Shown: positions 20,061 to 33,208 of the stretch, piece after piece
Layout: each line of letters begins with the position of its first letter
How positions within the stretch are numbered: position 1 is the stretch's first letter
Source: Fennellomyces sp. T-0311
Lineage: Eukaryota > Mucoromycota > Mucoromycetes > Mucorales > Lichtheimiaceae
Assembly (NCBI GenBank): GCA_025266875.1
Contig: JALLLT010000008.1
Coordinates: 1,178,001-1,242,000 of the forward strand
Reading direction: 5' to 3'
Length of the DNA: 64,000 bases
Notes under the pieces: generated by a model
Database searches by the model: none
What the model was told of the DNA's origin: nothing
What the model saw: only the letters and a program-made list of their open reading frames with translations
Made by a program: the position numbers and the translations under genes

Positions 20061-22690
20061 TTTATCGATATAAAAAGCCTATACACACGATAACGTCTTT
20101 CTGTATATCATTTAATGTCAAAAATCACATTTTTTCAACTAAACTTTTCCCTCAGTCTCTGTATTTACCATTCGTTTGCGCCACTGGATGTGCTTTGGGC
20201 TTTTTCGCAAAATATACTTAAACATCGGCGGATTCCAATCGCTGGTTAAGCGAATAAACGTGTTCAGATGCCCGTGGTGCAAGCCACTGCTGGCTCGAAA
20301 AGGGGAACGTAAAATGTAACTTTTTTTTTTACTTTAAGTCAGCTCTATAAATCTTTAGCGGCGAGTTTACTTCGTAATTTCGTAGAATGGATTGGATACA
20401 CCTGTGAATTCCGGCGATCAGCTTGTCATACTTTCACTTCTCGGCTTTAACCTCGCCGGCTATTCCAGGATGTTCCTCATATCTGACTTTGTTCGTTCCT
20501 GTTATAATCGACTCTACTATCTTTTCTAACTTTCCAAGCTCCTTTAGACACTGAGTAAGCTAGAGATCGTGATTAGAGCCGATTTTCGCGTGCTTTTTAA
20601 GATAACGTTTTATTTAGTCGCTGGCTTAACTAAATCCAGAACTGAGTGAAACGTTTTTTAAAAGCAAGATCTTACAGACGTGTTTGGGAACTCATTCAGT
20701 GATTAAATCTACTCGATTAGTAAGGGATTCTGTAGAAAAGTTATACCTCATCCGATGGTTTTTATATCTAGTCAAACCAGCGATTAGATAAGAAGTTATA
20801 ATCAAGAACATGGAATTATCAGGTATAATCATCGTTTTCTGGCTCATCGGGCACTCCAAGTGATTTTTTTGTGACGGAAAGTAGCAGAAGCAAGGGCATA
20901 AAGTGCATAGCAAGTCTAATTAGATCACCTTCTGAGTGTAAGACGCGGGATTAAGGTTGATAAGTGAAACCGGGTAGTTTCTCCAAGCGAATTACAGCGA
21001 TTCAGAGGCGTATCCATGCCGAGAAGCACATTCTATCAGTAAAATGACCTCCAAAGAATCACGTAGACTTTGTTCGGGGTAAAAATATTGGCCTTTTACG
21101 TTCGTCATTTTGAGCTGGCAGCGACATATGTGAGGTATCTTTGAGCATGTGCATTGTCTTGACCAGCGATTGAATCTCTTTAATATGTAGGCATGTTTTG
21201 CAGAGAAATTATAGGCACATCCAGTAGCAGTAGCGGTGTAAACTGCCAACGACAAGGGAAAACGTTTACTCGGAACAAATATAGTTTATGGCGGTTAAAT
21301 GTGATTTGCGAGACGACTTTGTGATGCAAGAGTATTCTTGAACTTTTGTGCTAAATGTTCCAAACCTTGTGCTTCGTGGAACCCGTTGCGTTTTTACTTC
21401 TAGTGTAATTTGGGATCGAGTTGACATCGGGAAGGAATCAGTTTCAGATTAGCATGTCTCCCAATTGTCACTTCTCAGCACAACATGGCCTAAAAGGCAG
21501 TTAGAGAAGTTTTGATTCCGTTATTGTGCTTATTCAGCGGGTAAGTACTGGTGCGAAATGACATTTTATGTCATGCATACGCACCAATTAAATGCAAATA
21601 CTGGATATGTACTCGAGACTTTTGATTCACACTGCAACTGATGCATATCCATATTGTCTACGTAAAAAGGATCTTACACTCAATTACGCATCATGTACCA
21701 AAGTAGATTTTTTTTCAGTACGTAGGATGAATGAAACGTACGGTGATTGGATCTACCCACGAAAACAGTTATCTACGTTGGTGCATACTGTCCTAGAAAT
21801 GGTACTTAACTTACCTAAAAAGGCGCCTACGTATCGATGACGACGTTGTACTCATTTTATCAGGTCCTTTCCGTTTCCATTTCTTCCCAATTTAATATGA
21901 CAATTACAAACACGTAATTTAGAAAGATGCTAGAAAAAGACACCGGTAATCTATTGACTATATTTGCTAAATGATGTATACGGAGGACGGTGTATATAGG
22001 TATACGTAGCGTCCGATTGTGCGGAGATAATATACGTTCGTCGGTAGATCGATACCCTTTCAAGTGACTCCTTGATACCCTGGTCCGATTGCTAAGTACC
22101 AGGATCAAGATATACAATCGCAATGACCCTTACATGAGAAAAACTAACAAAAACGCTTTAGCTGTTGTAAATTAGATGAAAGCACAGATACTCGGAAGGG
22201 AGCGTATATCTATGTGATAACATTAAGCTCGCATACATAATCCGGGAATGCACGTACGTAGTCCCGATCAATAATGCACGTTTAAATACACACTCACACT
22301 CACGTGGATAACGGATCGCCTTACTCCTGCCATTTAGGGATAAATTAAGAAGCGAGAACAAGGTGATGTGGTACAATGTCCCCCGGTATGTTGGGACTAA
22401 TGATTGGATTCGAATGTGCTAAAAGCTCTCTTCACTATTAGATCAATGATAAATGGGGTGATTATCAACTAATAGCTATGATGGATCGTGATGGGGGAAG
22501 TGATACATCATGTTATGCTTAGTAGAGTAATAATTACATATATAGGGACAGGGATCTAACCAGGGGTGGGGATGTCAAAAAGTGTGTGTGTGCGAGTAGT
22601 CAGTAAAGTGGGAGGGGATATGTCGATGCACGAGTTATGGGTATCACGGTATTAAGGAATCGACGGGGAGAAAGGGCTATATACGTGATA
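20061..22690. other. Gene-poor region, probably old repeats
   Basis: Short frames only, up to 87 residues, at 20692-20913, 20992-21255 and 21860-22123 minus and 21592-21840 plus. None has a recognisable motif. The right part, 22.4-22.7 kb, is the 3' flank of the Rho gene. Confidence 0.5.
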
Positions 22691-23511
22691 TCAGAGAATG
22701 AGACATGGATTTTGTTTGGCATCGTGCGACGACTTTAGCTTCACTATTGGGAAAATTAATACCACATCGAATCCTAAACTACCCCAACTTGCCATTTAGA
22801 GATACACGTGCAGCCTGATCAAAGCATTCGCGGACACCACGATTATGTTTCGCTGAGCATTCGAGGTAGCGGACAGCATTGATGCTTCGAGCGACTTCCA
22901 GCCCCTGAAAAAGAAACCATGAGCAGCCGCATTTTTGGTGAATCACTCCACTTTTTTTTTATTACCTCTTCGTAAAGCACTGGGTTGATGTTTTTTCGCG
23001 CGAGCAGTTCCTCGTTGTCCCTCAGATCGCACTTGAGTGCGACCAATAGGATCTTGGCGTCTGGGCAATATTCAACAATCTCATTCATCCATCGATTGGG
23101 AATGTTTTCCAGGGAGTCACGGCTGTCAACCGAGAAGCATATGATGACTGCATGGCTATCGGCATATGAAAGCGACCGTAAACGATCAAACTCCTCTTGA
23201 CCTGTTCGCAAGGTTTCAATTACAATTCATTATGTTTAATAGACTTTGCTAATACCTGCCGTATCCCACAGCGAAAGCTCCACCTCCTGCCCATCAACCA
23301 CCACTTCTTGGACGTAGTTCTCAAAGACCGTAGGCTCGTACACCTGGTAGCTTTGTCAGTCGGATGTTTAGTGCGCAAAGCTGGGTCGCCTTACTTGAGG
23401 AAAATAGCCACGAGTAAACACGTTTAATAACGACGTTTTGCCACAAGCGCCATCGCCGCAAACAACAAGTTTCCGAGAGACTGGCTTGCCAGTTTTTCCA
23501 CAAATTCGCAT
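22691..23511 (-). CDS. Rho-family small GTPase, Rho3-like
   Basis: Rho GTPases switch between GDP and GTP forms at the plasma membrane; Rho3 acts in polarised secretion and actin organisation. Five exons start at the ATG at 23511. In order: P-loop [11 protein letters not shown], switch [16 protein letters not shown] and [14 protein letters not shown] (switch II), [11 protein letters not shown] (specificity loop), [11 protein letters not shown] and a C-terminal CLIL prenylation box. The last exon is reached only if the intron after VSLN uses a GC donor (GGCAAGTTGGGG) and the acceptor CCCAATAG; the join restores [18 protein letters not shown] and a stop at 22691. Without it the protein would end as NGKLG and lack a CaaX box. 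Similarity to Rho3 rests on the [10 protein letters not shown] and SLENIPNRW regions as I recall the family. Confidence 0.9.
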
Positions 23512-25980
23512 TTGAATTGATTGATCTAGTTTTTTTTTATGTTGCAAATGAGTTGAAGAGGAAAGTAAAAATAAAAAGAGCGGTTCCCTGACGCCCCCTC
23601 CCTCTTTCTTTCTCCTTCACCACGCCAAACGAACAACTTTTTGAAGAACCGATTGGGCTTTGCGTGCCACACTGTGCAACGGCGATGGTATTGCGCACCT
23701 GGCACAAAGCCATATGGACAACTGCCCGAAACATTTCCTTCTTTCTCTTTCTTCTAACAATCGGCAACCGCACTGGGATCATGTATGCCGTTCACTTGTT
23801 TTTAACGTTGATGTCCCGAAAAGGAGCAACGTGATGCGTCTATCAACTTTCTAATGCACATTGTATATTAATACGCCAAGCTTAAAGCCGTTCCATTCAA
23901 CAAACAAGTCCTTTTTCTTTGCACGGTCAGACCCCCAGAGACCGAAAAAAGCCCCGCTGCATACATATGTAACATGATTGGATAAACCTTGTTGCCATGT
24001 TTCGCTGTTGGGTGATGCCGTGCCAACTCGCGTGCTCCCTATGCGAGTGCTTCGCATTACTCTGCTACTTATTTTAGAAAACGCGGTCTTATGCATCTAT
24101 TGCAGATGCATTTTTGTGTATTGATATTTGCAGCGGTTTTCTTAAACTTATCCTGTATTGTCCAAGTTATATTTTCCTCGAATAACTCTAAAAAGCTGCA
24201 ATGCTCTTTCTTTTTTATTATAATTAAGCTTCGTATGGCTTTGTAAATGATTATTAAGCAATTTGGGAAAAGTAGCCTTCAGGACACGTTCTTTTTATGC
24301 ATTCTTGATTGAACCTGGGGCATTCCCGGTTATCGGGAATGGACTCAGATCTAACATACCCCATAAAAGGGCGCTCCAGTAATATCAAGGCATCATCGAT
24401 TATTGACACTATCATAGCTCCCTTCATATTGCATCACTAGCTGCTTAGTATCCATGAAAACGCCAAAACATGACCTTCAAAAGGGAGCATTGCTTTTTCA
24501 TTGCTACGATAGGAAACCAAGCCTTGGTGGCCGTTGTACGTACGTAGCACTAGCAGCCAAAGACCGTGTGGTAACACACATGACATCATGGTGAATCATC
24601 AGCAAATGCGGCAATGTGGGCTTTTATATAGGTCGGTGATCACCGGAATACACAAATGAAAACGCCATGGCGACATTTTTTTATACTTTTTTTTCAATAG
24701 AGGTTTGTAAGGTTACGCGCGGGGATACTGTGAGAAAACAAATATATTTCCAATTATCAAGGATAGACCGGGGCTGCTGATTGAGCTCCTTTGATAATTT
24801 GAGAGCAATTTTGTATTCGCTTTGCCAAGCCTTAGTACATGGTCAGCGCTATATTTGGCTCATGCTTAAGAGCAAAGGAGGACTACAGGATTGCATGTAC
24901 GTGCGTAAGTGTGCGCATCACTATGCTAGCGTGTCACACTGGACGTTTGCGTATCTTTGAAAGATTCTGTTTCGGGGAAACTTCTTGCCACATACGAAAG
25001 AGGGGTACGTAGGACACGACACGTATGCGCTTTGGTTACCATAACTATCTCGATATTGAAGAGCCCCATTCGGGACAGAAAAAAAAGAGTTTCCACCCTT
25101 CAACTTAAAAATAGGCCCGTTCCTTAGCGACGATCATTACAGTGCACCTATTAGAGCGAGAGTTGACCGATACTTTGTCGATTTTGATGATCTGTCAGTC
25201 AATCGTAGACAAGCAACTATTGTAGTGTCGTCAACGGTGTGCTCTATATCCGGGAGCATTCCACGTGGCTGCCACGGTGTATTATCGAAGCACAGACGGT
25301 GTTTCCTAGCAAAGGGAGATCGACTTATCTCTCTAATAGTATTCCGAGCGCTGAAGGAGACGCGCTTATAGCACACGAATCGCATGGTGCGAACATCATC
25401 GTAAGATAGACGTTTCTATGAGCTTGATTGCTACCGGTTGGGGTAAGTATAAAGCAGATATGTAGTCTGAAATGCCGCTGGGAGTGGCAGCCCGGCCTGG
25501 GGACATACACCTGTGCGATTGACCCTTGGCCCCTGCAACTATTTTTCATTAGCGTACATTTGCACCGTATAATGCTAGGCTGACGCATATATATGGCCTC
25601 CACATATAAATACCTTGCGTGACACGGCTCCACTCACTATAAAATGGATACACTGTAGCGTGGCATATTTGTGTAGTCGGCATCTATGCGGGCCCGTTCT
25701 CAAAACCGCGCCGTCGTTGGCAAATGCTGTGCTTTGCACTATGCTCACAAGGATCAAGCGCGACTCCACGCGGAATTATGGATGGGCAATATATCCTAAC
25801 GAAACGCTTATACGTTGACAGAGGCAGGCGGCTTTTAGGAGGCAGAATTACGATGTGAACGCGTATTGTTGGTCGCACATGATTGAAAGGGCGTGTCGCA
25901 GAAAAACCAACAATTTCGGTGCCGCCCTGTACTTTTTTTAACTCTTTCCTCCCGTGTGTGTAGAGCAGAAAAAGTGAACC
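23512..25980. other. Long intergenic region, no gene recognised
   Basis: About 2.5 kb of scattered short frames on both strands; the largest is 102 residues at 25325-25633 minus, with no domain. The last 60 bases hold a pyrimidine-rich stretch and the leader of the RRM gene that starts at 25981. Confidence 0.5.
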
Positions 25981-27673
25981 ATGGCCTCCAACAATGAGTC
26001 TGGCATTACAGGAGAAACAGCATCAGATCCTAGCACTATATACATCGGCAACCTCGATCAAAGGTTGTTTTTGTTTGCTCCATGTCATCCAGGAAAGATC
26101 TAATAAAAAAAGAATCTAGAGTAACTGACACGATGCTCCACGATTTGTTTGCTACAATTGGACCTGTTAGCAACGTCAAGATTGTAACGGTAGCGTGTTA
26201 CTGAGGAAAAAGAGGCTCCTGTCAAGTAATATGAGAACCGTTATATAGATACGTCGCCACGGGCCCTATGTAAAGAAGTATAGCAAGCGCAGGAAGAACG
26301 GGGGGTTGTCTAAAGGGGTGCTTTTTGTGTAGAACAATGTGAACTATGGATTTGTCGAGTTTGAGAATAGGCCGTCCGCCGAACAAGCGTTGCGAGACAT
26401 GAATGGCCGCAAGATATTCAACTATGTGAGTGCTGCCACGGCGTGTGATGTGCAGAGCGGGCTAATGTTTTCGGTGCAAAGGAAATTAGGCTCAACTGGG
26501 CACAACAAAATGTCCCACAACAGCAAAAGGAGGACACATCGGATCACTTCCATGTGTTTGTGGGTGATCTCGCACGGGATGTCACTGATGAAATGCTGAC
26601 CAAGGCCTTTGCAAACTTTGGCACCATGTCGTACGTATAGAGCACATTCTACACAAAGTGCATAGGCAAGCTTACCGTGACAACAGGGACGCGCATGTGA
26701 TGTGGGACGCAGCGTCCGGAAATTCGCGAGGATTCGGTTTTGTTGCGTTCAGAGACAAGACGGACGCTGAGCAAGCTATTGCGACAATGAATGGCGAGTG
26801 GTTAGGATCCCGGATGATCCGATGTAACTGGGCTACTCAAAAAGGTAAAGGGTGCTTTTAATGCGAGGGAAAAAATGGGAATTAACAAATAAGGATAGGA
26901 CAAATGGCCACCCCTCCTGCCCAACCGGGACAGCAGCTGCCCTATGAAGTCGTCGTCAACCAGGCTTCGCCATCTGTCACGATGGTTTATGTGGGTAATT
27001 TAGCTCCAGACACGACAGGTATGAGAGGCAATCGCAGCGAGAAAATGAACATGCCGTTTTATTTACTTTATTCCGAGCAGAAAACGATGTGAGTCACCCG
27101 TTCCAGCAAGTTGGAACCGTACAGGAAGTCCGACTGCAAGCTGAGCGTGGATACGCTTTTGTTCGGTATGACAGCTGGTGAAGGTTGTGACGGCAGTGCT
27201 GACAATGGCGTGCTATAGAATGGATACACATGAGAGTGCGGCAAAGGCAATTGTTCAATTGCAAACTGTCAACATCAATGGGCGTCCTGCAAAGGTTAGA
27301 TACTATTTTTTGGGTGTTTTGTGTGTTTTTAGGTGCGCGTGAATTCATTGAGGCAACTTAGCTGTCTTGGGGACGGGATCGACAGCAACATGGCAACAAC
27401 AATGGATACCAACAGCAACACTGGGGCAACGGCAACCATCCCACCCATGGCAACCATCTCTATGCTGGTCGAGCGGGCCACAACACCCGAGGATTCTCAT
27501 ACCAAGGACATGGAAACAGATCGAATATCAGCGAAAGCGTCTTTTCCGATTCCCCTGCTCCAAATTCTCTTGCCAGTTTGGATCCACACGCCAGCGGCAC
27601 CCAAGCTACCACGCAGAGCATACCACCAACCATGTCGGCACAGTGGAACAACCAACAAACCTCGTCGCAGTAA
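25981..27673 (+). CDS. Three-RRM RNA-binding protein, TIA1/Pub1/Nam8-like
   Basis: The gene starts at ATG 25981 ([19 protein letters not shown]) and is cut by about seven short introns. RRM1 has RNP2 IYIGNL and RNP1 NYGFVEF; RRM2 has VFVGDL and [11 protein letters not shown]3 has VYVGNL and RGYAFVRM. The spacing of two adjacent RRMs, a linker and a third RRM, ending in a Gln/Asn/Gly/His-rich tail ([19 protein letters not shown]), is that of the TIA1/Pub1/Nam8 group. These proteins bind U-rich RNA and act in splice-site choice, mRNA stability and stress granules. Which of Pub1 or Nam8 it matches better cannot be told by eye. The conserved NWA and NWAT motifs after RRM1 and RRM2 are present. 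Confidence 0.9.
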
Positions 27674-29128
27674 AACAAAAATAGGCAGAGTCTATACGAT
27701 ATAGTATCGCAAAAACAATCATGATCAGTAGCTTGCTTATTATTCGAAGTATACAATATATTGCTTTTCTACTCTCTGACAGCCGTGTACCTTTTCACAG
27801 ACACATTAACCGATTAGATTAGTCAATGAGAATGATATAGGGAATGGGAATTCGGATTATCGGACTAGAGGACGTGTCTGACCTTTATGGATCTTCTGTC
27901 AGAGATGTTGGCTACAGTAGACATGCTCGAACGAGCGCGGTTCTGGGTATGTGGCCGACAGTCAGTCTAAACACGGCCATCGTGAGCGCGTACATAATCT
28001 GTGGATAAAGTTGTCAGTTAGAAGCCCATTTCAAAGTTGCAAATAAGCCAATGTAACGGATTATAGATCATACAGTAGTAAGTCAACCGGATCAAGTGGT
28101 GTGCCACTGAAGAAAACGTTCGATGTGTCAGAACATTTTTGATGATGGTTGCGTATAAACTATGTGGTCAAGAACATTGATAACTGTGACAAGTATGTCA
28201 AGAACAATGTTAGTTAAAACGAAAACGAACGAATGTGTTTAGTCATAATCTGTTTGTATTACAATCAGCAGCTTTGCACAAATAAAACGTCATTTGAGAT
28301 ATACATAGATCCGCTTTGCAATTTGCCATTGGCGTCTCTGTCCCAACGACAACTTGAAGGCTATAGAAGCGCCGGTGGCGGCCGACAAACTCTCGCTACT
28401 GTACGATTTACAAACGATGGATCTGTAATTCGAAACGGATCTCGATTATTCAGTCTACGAAAAGGTGGTACAAGGACGTTTGATCGGTGGGTCTTGCGAT
28501 CTTAAAGTTTCTTGCTCGTCTTGCAGGAGAAACATGGACGAGGCAACAAGATAATCCAACCTTCGGTGCTTTTTCGCATACTGTTGGCTTTTTTAACCTA
28601 TATCAACATGCCCAGACCGTGCTTGGAAAGTGCTGCATATTCGAATGTCGATGGCGAGGAAAGAAATCGTTCCAAAATAGACGTTGGAACATTGCTGGAG
28701 AAGATACACAGCAGACTTAGGGACTGGGTGCATTGCTGATAAAGCAGAATACGGTGTTGGATGGCGTTTGTCATGGTTCGTTGACTGGCGTGGATGTGGA
28801 CTTGCAAGATTATTGGCGTTGTTGCTGTAGTTTGTATATCACGAGCACTCCACCATTGTCAAGCTATGCCGACACAAAAGTGTATGTAGGTCTTTAACCG
28901 CCTGCTAAAGATCTTGATGCGCTATAAATGCCTGCTGATGCTCTGACAAAACTGTGTAAATCTTGCTGTTCTACCAACAGAATTTAAATTAAATTCATTT
29001 CACACTACGGATTTGGACTTTACAAGCAATTTCATTGGCCAAGGCCTTGGAAGTGAATTCCGCGCAAAACACTCTAAAGCGAGTTGCTGACATATCATTT
29101 GTTTAGTTCTTTTCTATCTGCATCGATC
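27674..29128. other. Intergenic region upstream of NFU1
   Basis: No supported gene. Frames at 28233-28505 and 28487-28739 plus are under 95 residues and lack domains. Confidence 0.5.
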
Positions 29129-29986
29129 ATGGCATTCCGAGCAACAGTAGCTAATTTATCACGACGCATTGCGACCCACACAACCACCGCTGTCCGGCTA
29201 CAGCGCACTCCACTGAAACGTACCATTTTCACACCAACATGGGCGCAAACACGCTTGACAGCCGCTCGTCCATTCGCTGGCTCGCAGCAGCAGCAAGGTA
29301 AACTGATTCCACGTTTTCTCCATAAAATCCCGGCGTGCTGACCAGTGTATATAGTACGCAGCATGTTCATACAAACGGAGCCCACGCCCAACAGCGAGTC
29401 GCTCAAGTTCATTCCCGGCGAGCCGGTCATGGGCAGCGGTACAGCCGAGTTTCTGGACGTGCGCAGTGCCATGAAGTCGCCGCTGGCCAAGCAGCTGTTC
29501 CAGATCGACGGCATTGCGGGTGTATTCTTTGGCCCTGACTTTATCACGATTTCCAAGGATCCTGTGAGCGAATGGCAGCTCATGAAGCCGGATATTTATG
29601 CGGCCATCATGGACCATTTCAGCTCGGGTCAGCCCATCGTGTTTGACGCCGACGACTTGGCTGCGAGCGACACTGCGATTCTGCCCGACGATTCAGAAGA
29701 GGTACAGATGATCAAAGAGTTGTTGGATACCCGGATCCGTCCTGCGATCCAGGAAGATGGCGGCGATATCGAGTACTGCGGATTCGAGAACGGCATCGTC
29801 AAGCTCAAACTCAAAGGCAGTTGCCGTGGATGCGACAGCTCGGTGATCACGCTCAAGAACGGCATCGAAAACATGCTGATGCACTATATTCCAGAAGTAG
29901 AAGGAGTCGAGCAGGTCATTGGCGAGGATGAGGCCGTGGCACTGCAGGAATTCGAAAAGTTAGAAAAGAGATTGGGCGAAAAATAA
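29129..29986 (+). CDS. NFU1: Mitochondrial iron-sulfur scaffold protein NFU1
   Basis: NFU1 receives [4Fe-4S] clusters in the mitochondrial matrix and passes them to lipoate synthase and respiratory complexes. Exon 1 (ATG at 29129) encodes an Arg/Thr-rich, acid-free presequence ([20 protein letters not shown]) typical of mitochondrial targeting. An intron of about 60 bases (near 29299-29360) precedes [12 protein letters not shown]. The NFU N-domain follows ([28 protein letters not shown]). The C-terminal NifU-like domain has [19 protein letters not shown] and the cluster-binding CRGCDSS. The charged tail ends in KLEKRLGEK. Length and domain order are normal. It lies 134 bases upstream of USO1 on the same strand. 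Confidence 0.95.
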
Positions 29987-30120
29987 TAAAGCTTCATATC
30001 TTTGCTACAGCAACCAGTTCGGAGTTGTCTCATTGGGGGAACTGGAGCTACAACACGCGAAGGCCACACGAGAGGCTCTCTCCCCTTTTTTTTTCTTACT
30101 TTTTCTGTTTGCTACAGCAA

Positions 30121-33100
30121 ATGGATTTCCTGACCAGAGGCTACATTGCCATCAGAGGCGACAAGGGCCAGCCGCAATCTGTGGACGAGACTATTGAGAA
30201 GCTCGCAGATTGCCTTGAAACGGCGACGCTTCTGGAGGATCGACGAGCTGCCGTACTCAGCTTGAAAGGCCTTGTACGGGATTTCCCAGAGGTACATGAG
30301 TCGGGCCCCTCCCACCCCATTGGAATCCATGGCGTCTACTTTCGACGAAAGAAAAGCGCTAACCATGCACCTATATTAGAAAGTGGGTTCCCAAAGCTTT
30401 CCCGGTCTGATTAAGGTTCTGCACACCGACCACAATGATGGTGACATTACCAAATCCATTCTCGAAACGCTGACGGTTCTCTGTTCCGTCGAACGCGAGG
30501 TACAGCAACGAAAATAGGACACGGGGCGACGTGCTGACGTTTTTATTGCAACAGGGTTTGGCTGAAGATAAGGGGTACAAGTACACCGACATGTTCTTAA
30601 AGGTACGGGGGGTTCGCACTCGTGGAAGATATCGGCATGATCCGACAGGTTTCACTTTAGGACTCGCCCAATGTCGCGATCGTTCTGGATGTCCTGGAAG
30701 AATTCGACTTTTACGTTCGATACAGCGCCATCAAATTCCTCGCAACACTGTCCTACAACCGAAATGCGGGTATCCAGCAATGTATCCTTACCAGTCCGAT
30801 GGGCATCACGCGACTCGTGGACTTGCTGAACGACAAGCGCGATATCATCCGAAATGGTAAACAACCGCCGTGCTACGGAAACCATGACAACTAAACAAGT
30901 CGATCTAGAGAGTCTGTTGCTGCTGATATCTCTGACGCAAAACAATGCCGAGATCCAAAAGCTCGTGACGTTCCAAGCGACCTTTGAGAAGCTACTCACC
31001 GTAATTGAGGACGAGGAGGGTATTTCGGGGGGCATCATTGTGCAGGACAGTTTGACCTTGATGCACAATTTGCTGCGCTACAACGTTTCCAACCAAGTAA
31101 AGTTACTTGACGACGCTTCGTATGTAACAAACTAATTCCAACGCACAGATCTATTTCCGAGAAACCAGCTGTATGCAACAAATCCCGGGATTGCTTGGTT
31201 ATGTCGGGGACAGCGAGGCAGACCATGTCCCGTTCTCGTACGAAGACTGGCCACCGCAAAAGATTGCCAACACCGTGCTTGTGCTGGATTTGTGTCGCAT
31301 TCTGACCGAGCCAGATGGTGTGAATACAGCTGTAAACCAAAAGGTTATGGCACAGAGCAGTATTCTGCTGCCGATCGTCCAATTGGGCATTTGTTCCAAC
31401 GCACCTGCCATCGTACGCACGGCTGCCATTTATTCGATTGCCTATGTCGTTTACGGCAATGAACTGGTCCAAGACTTGTTTGCAAAGACAGTAGTTTCCA
31501 CGCCTCCTCGTTTGATCGATGGAGAAATTGATCCTACTTCGCCTCCCTCGGGTCTACCACGTCCTGCGATGGTGTCGTTGATTGCAATTGCCGTGGCTGC
31601 TGATCCAGGCATCGATTACAGTTACACGAGCCGTGCTGCTGCTGCATTTGCCGTTTCAGCATGCTTGGAAGGCAATGCAGAAGCGCAGCTGGTTCTCGCT
31701 TCCATGTTGAAGGTACCACCGGAAGACAACATCAATTCGCAATACCAAGGTATTTGAAAGGCTGTGTGTGTGTGTCGGTTGGTACCGCGAGACTGACGTC
31801 GGCCATGATAGATAAACCATTCTCGGCGGGATCGTTGCTATTGGAGTCGGTTCAAAACTGGGAATTGTCGGCGGCTGATCCATACAAAGTGTGGTTTTCG
31901 TGCACCATCTTGTCGCATGTCATTATGGGCAATGAACAAGCCAAAAAGACGGCTGGCAGCATTGTGTTTGGTGATGAAGCCAGCGGAGAAGAACCCGTGC
32001 CACTCTTACATCACATTATGGCTCAACTATTGATGGCCACCAGGAACCCGACAACGAACCCCAGAATACCCATCGGTTACCTGTGTCTGCTATGCACCTG
32101 GCTCTACGATAGTCCCGAATCCGTCAGTCTCTTCCTGTCTGAAAGCACACATATCCAGTTTGTAATACACCATGTCGCTGAGGAAAGCCCGCAAGACATG
32201 CTCACATTCTTTCACAGTTAATCCAAGAAATCCAGTCGTCGGCAAATGATCCTACAGTCCAAGGCCTAGCAGCATTCCTGTTGGGCATCACCTATGAATA
32301 TGATAACGACGAAAACACGCCATTGAGCAGGTAGGATTGCATAAAAGCGGATACGGTCTTGACAGCTGATGACATGATCAGAGAAAAACTGCAAACAATC
32401 CTATCCAGTCGTGTGGACACGTTCACTAGCTTGCTTTCCCGCTTGCGGGACAGTCCGGCCGTCAAAAACGCACCGCAATATCTGGAAATATCGCCCGAGG
32501 ACGAATCCATCTCGCTGAGCACAGGGTCGCTACCATCGTTACTACTGGACAGCACGTTTGTGGAGTTCTTTAAAGATACCTACGGTATGTTCCTGTTTAG
32601 TTGGGGGAAAACATTCACTTTAACTGGCACACCAGAGCAAACGACGCGGGCATTGAAACGAAAGCCATCCAGTTTCAAATCCAAAACAGGTAATTCGGGC
32701 ATCCTAAACCCGGGGATACCCCTTTTAAACTTTGACTAGCAGAAGCACTGTCGCCCGAGATCGGTGGCGTGGATGCGTCGCAGGTGGAGTCGTACAAACA
32801 CACCATTTCTCAACAAGCCAACGAGATCAACCAACTGAAGCAGCAGCTGGCTCAATTCGAGTCGAGCAAGGCAACAATCCAGGATCTGCAGCAACAGGTA
32901 GCACAGCTGGAAAGCAGTCTCAAGGCGGCACAAGGCCAAGAGGCGGCGTTGCAGCAAAAAGTGTCCGAACTCGAAAAGGGACGCGGGGTGTTGCAGCAAT
33001 CATTGTCAAATATGGAGAAGGAGCAGGAGGATTTGCTTGTATGCATGGGTAAGCTAACGTTTTAATGCAAGAAAAGAGGAGGATGTGGGAGCTAACTGTG

Positions 33101-33197
33101 TGCAAAAGGCGAGCAAGACATGGATATTAAAAAGTACAGAAAGCGGTTACGAGATCGAGGCGAGGTCGTGACGGACAGCGAAGATGAAGAAGAGTAA
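30121..33197 (+). CDS. USO1: Vesicle tethering factor USO1/p115
   Basis: This protein tethers ER-derived vesicles to the Golgi, working with Rab1/Ypt1 and SNAREs. Starting at ATG 30121 (MDFLTRGYIAIRGDKGQP), about nine short introns separate exons that together form an armadillo-like globular head. Conserved pieces are SVDETIEKLADCLETATLLE, DRRAAVLSLKGLVRDFPE, FYVRYSAIKFLATLSYNR and QDSLTLMHNLLRYNVSNQ. The family's head then continues to FLLGITYEYDNDE near 32300. Heptad-rich coiled coil follows (VESYKHTISQQANEINQLKQ onward to KEQEDLL). The last exon ends in an acidic tail (VVTDSEDEEE), as in the family. The coiled coil is much shorter than in budding yeast Uso1 and closer to animal p115. The stop lies 11 bases from the stop of the converging gene. 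Confidence 0.93.
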
Positions 33198-33208
33198 ATA
33201 ATAATGCC

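Noticed and set aside
27460..27756. Minus-strand 98-residue ORF under the RRM gene
   Set aside because: It is the antisense shadow of the Gln/Gly/His-rich tail.
30025..30120. Upstream in-frame extension of USO1
   Set aside because: The family begins at MDFLxRGY-like sequence, which is exactly at 30121; the upstream part is pyrimidine-rich leader.
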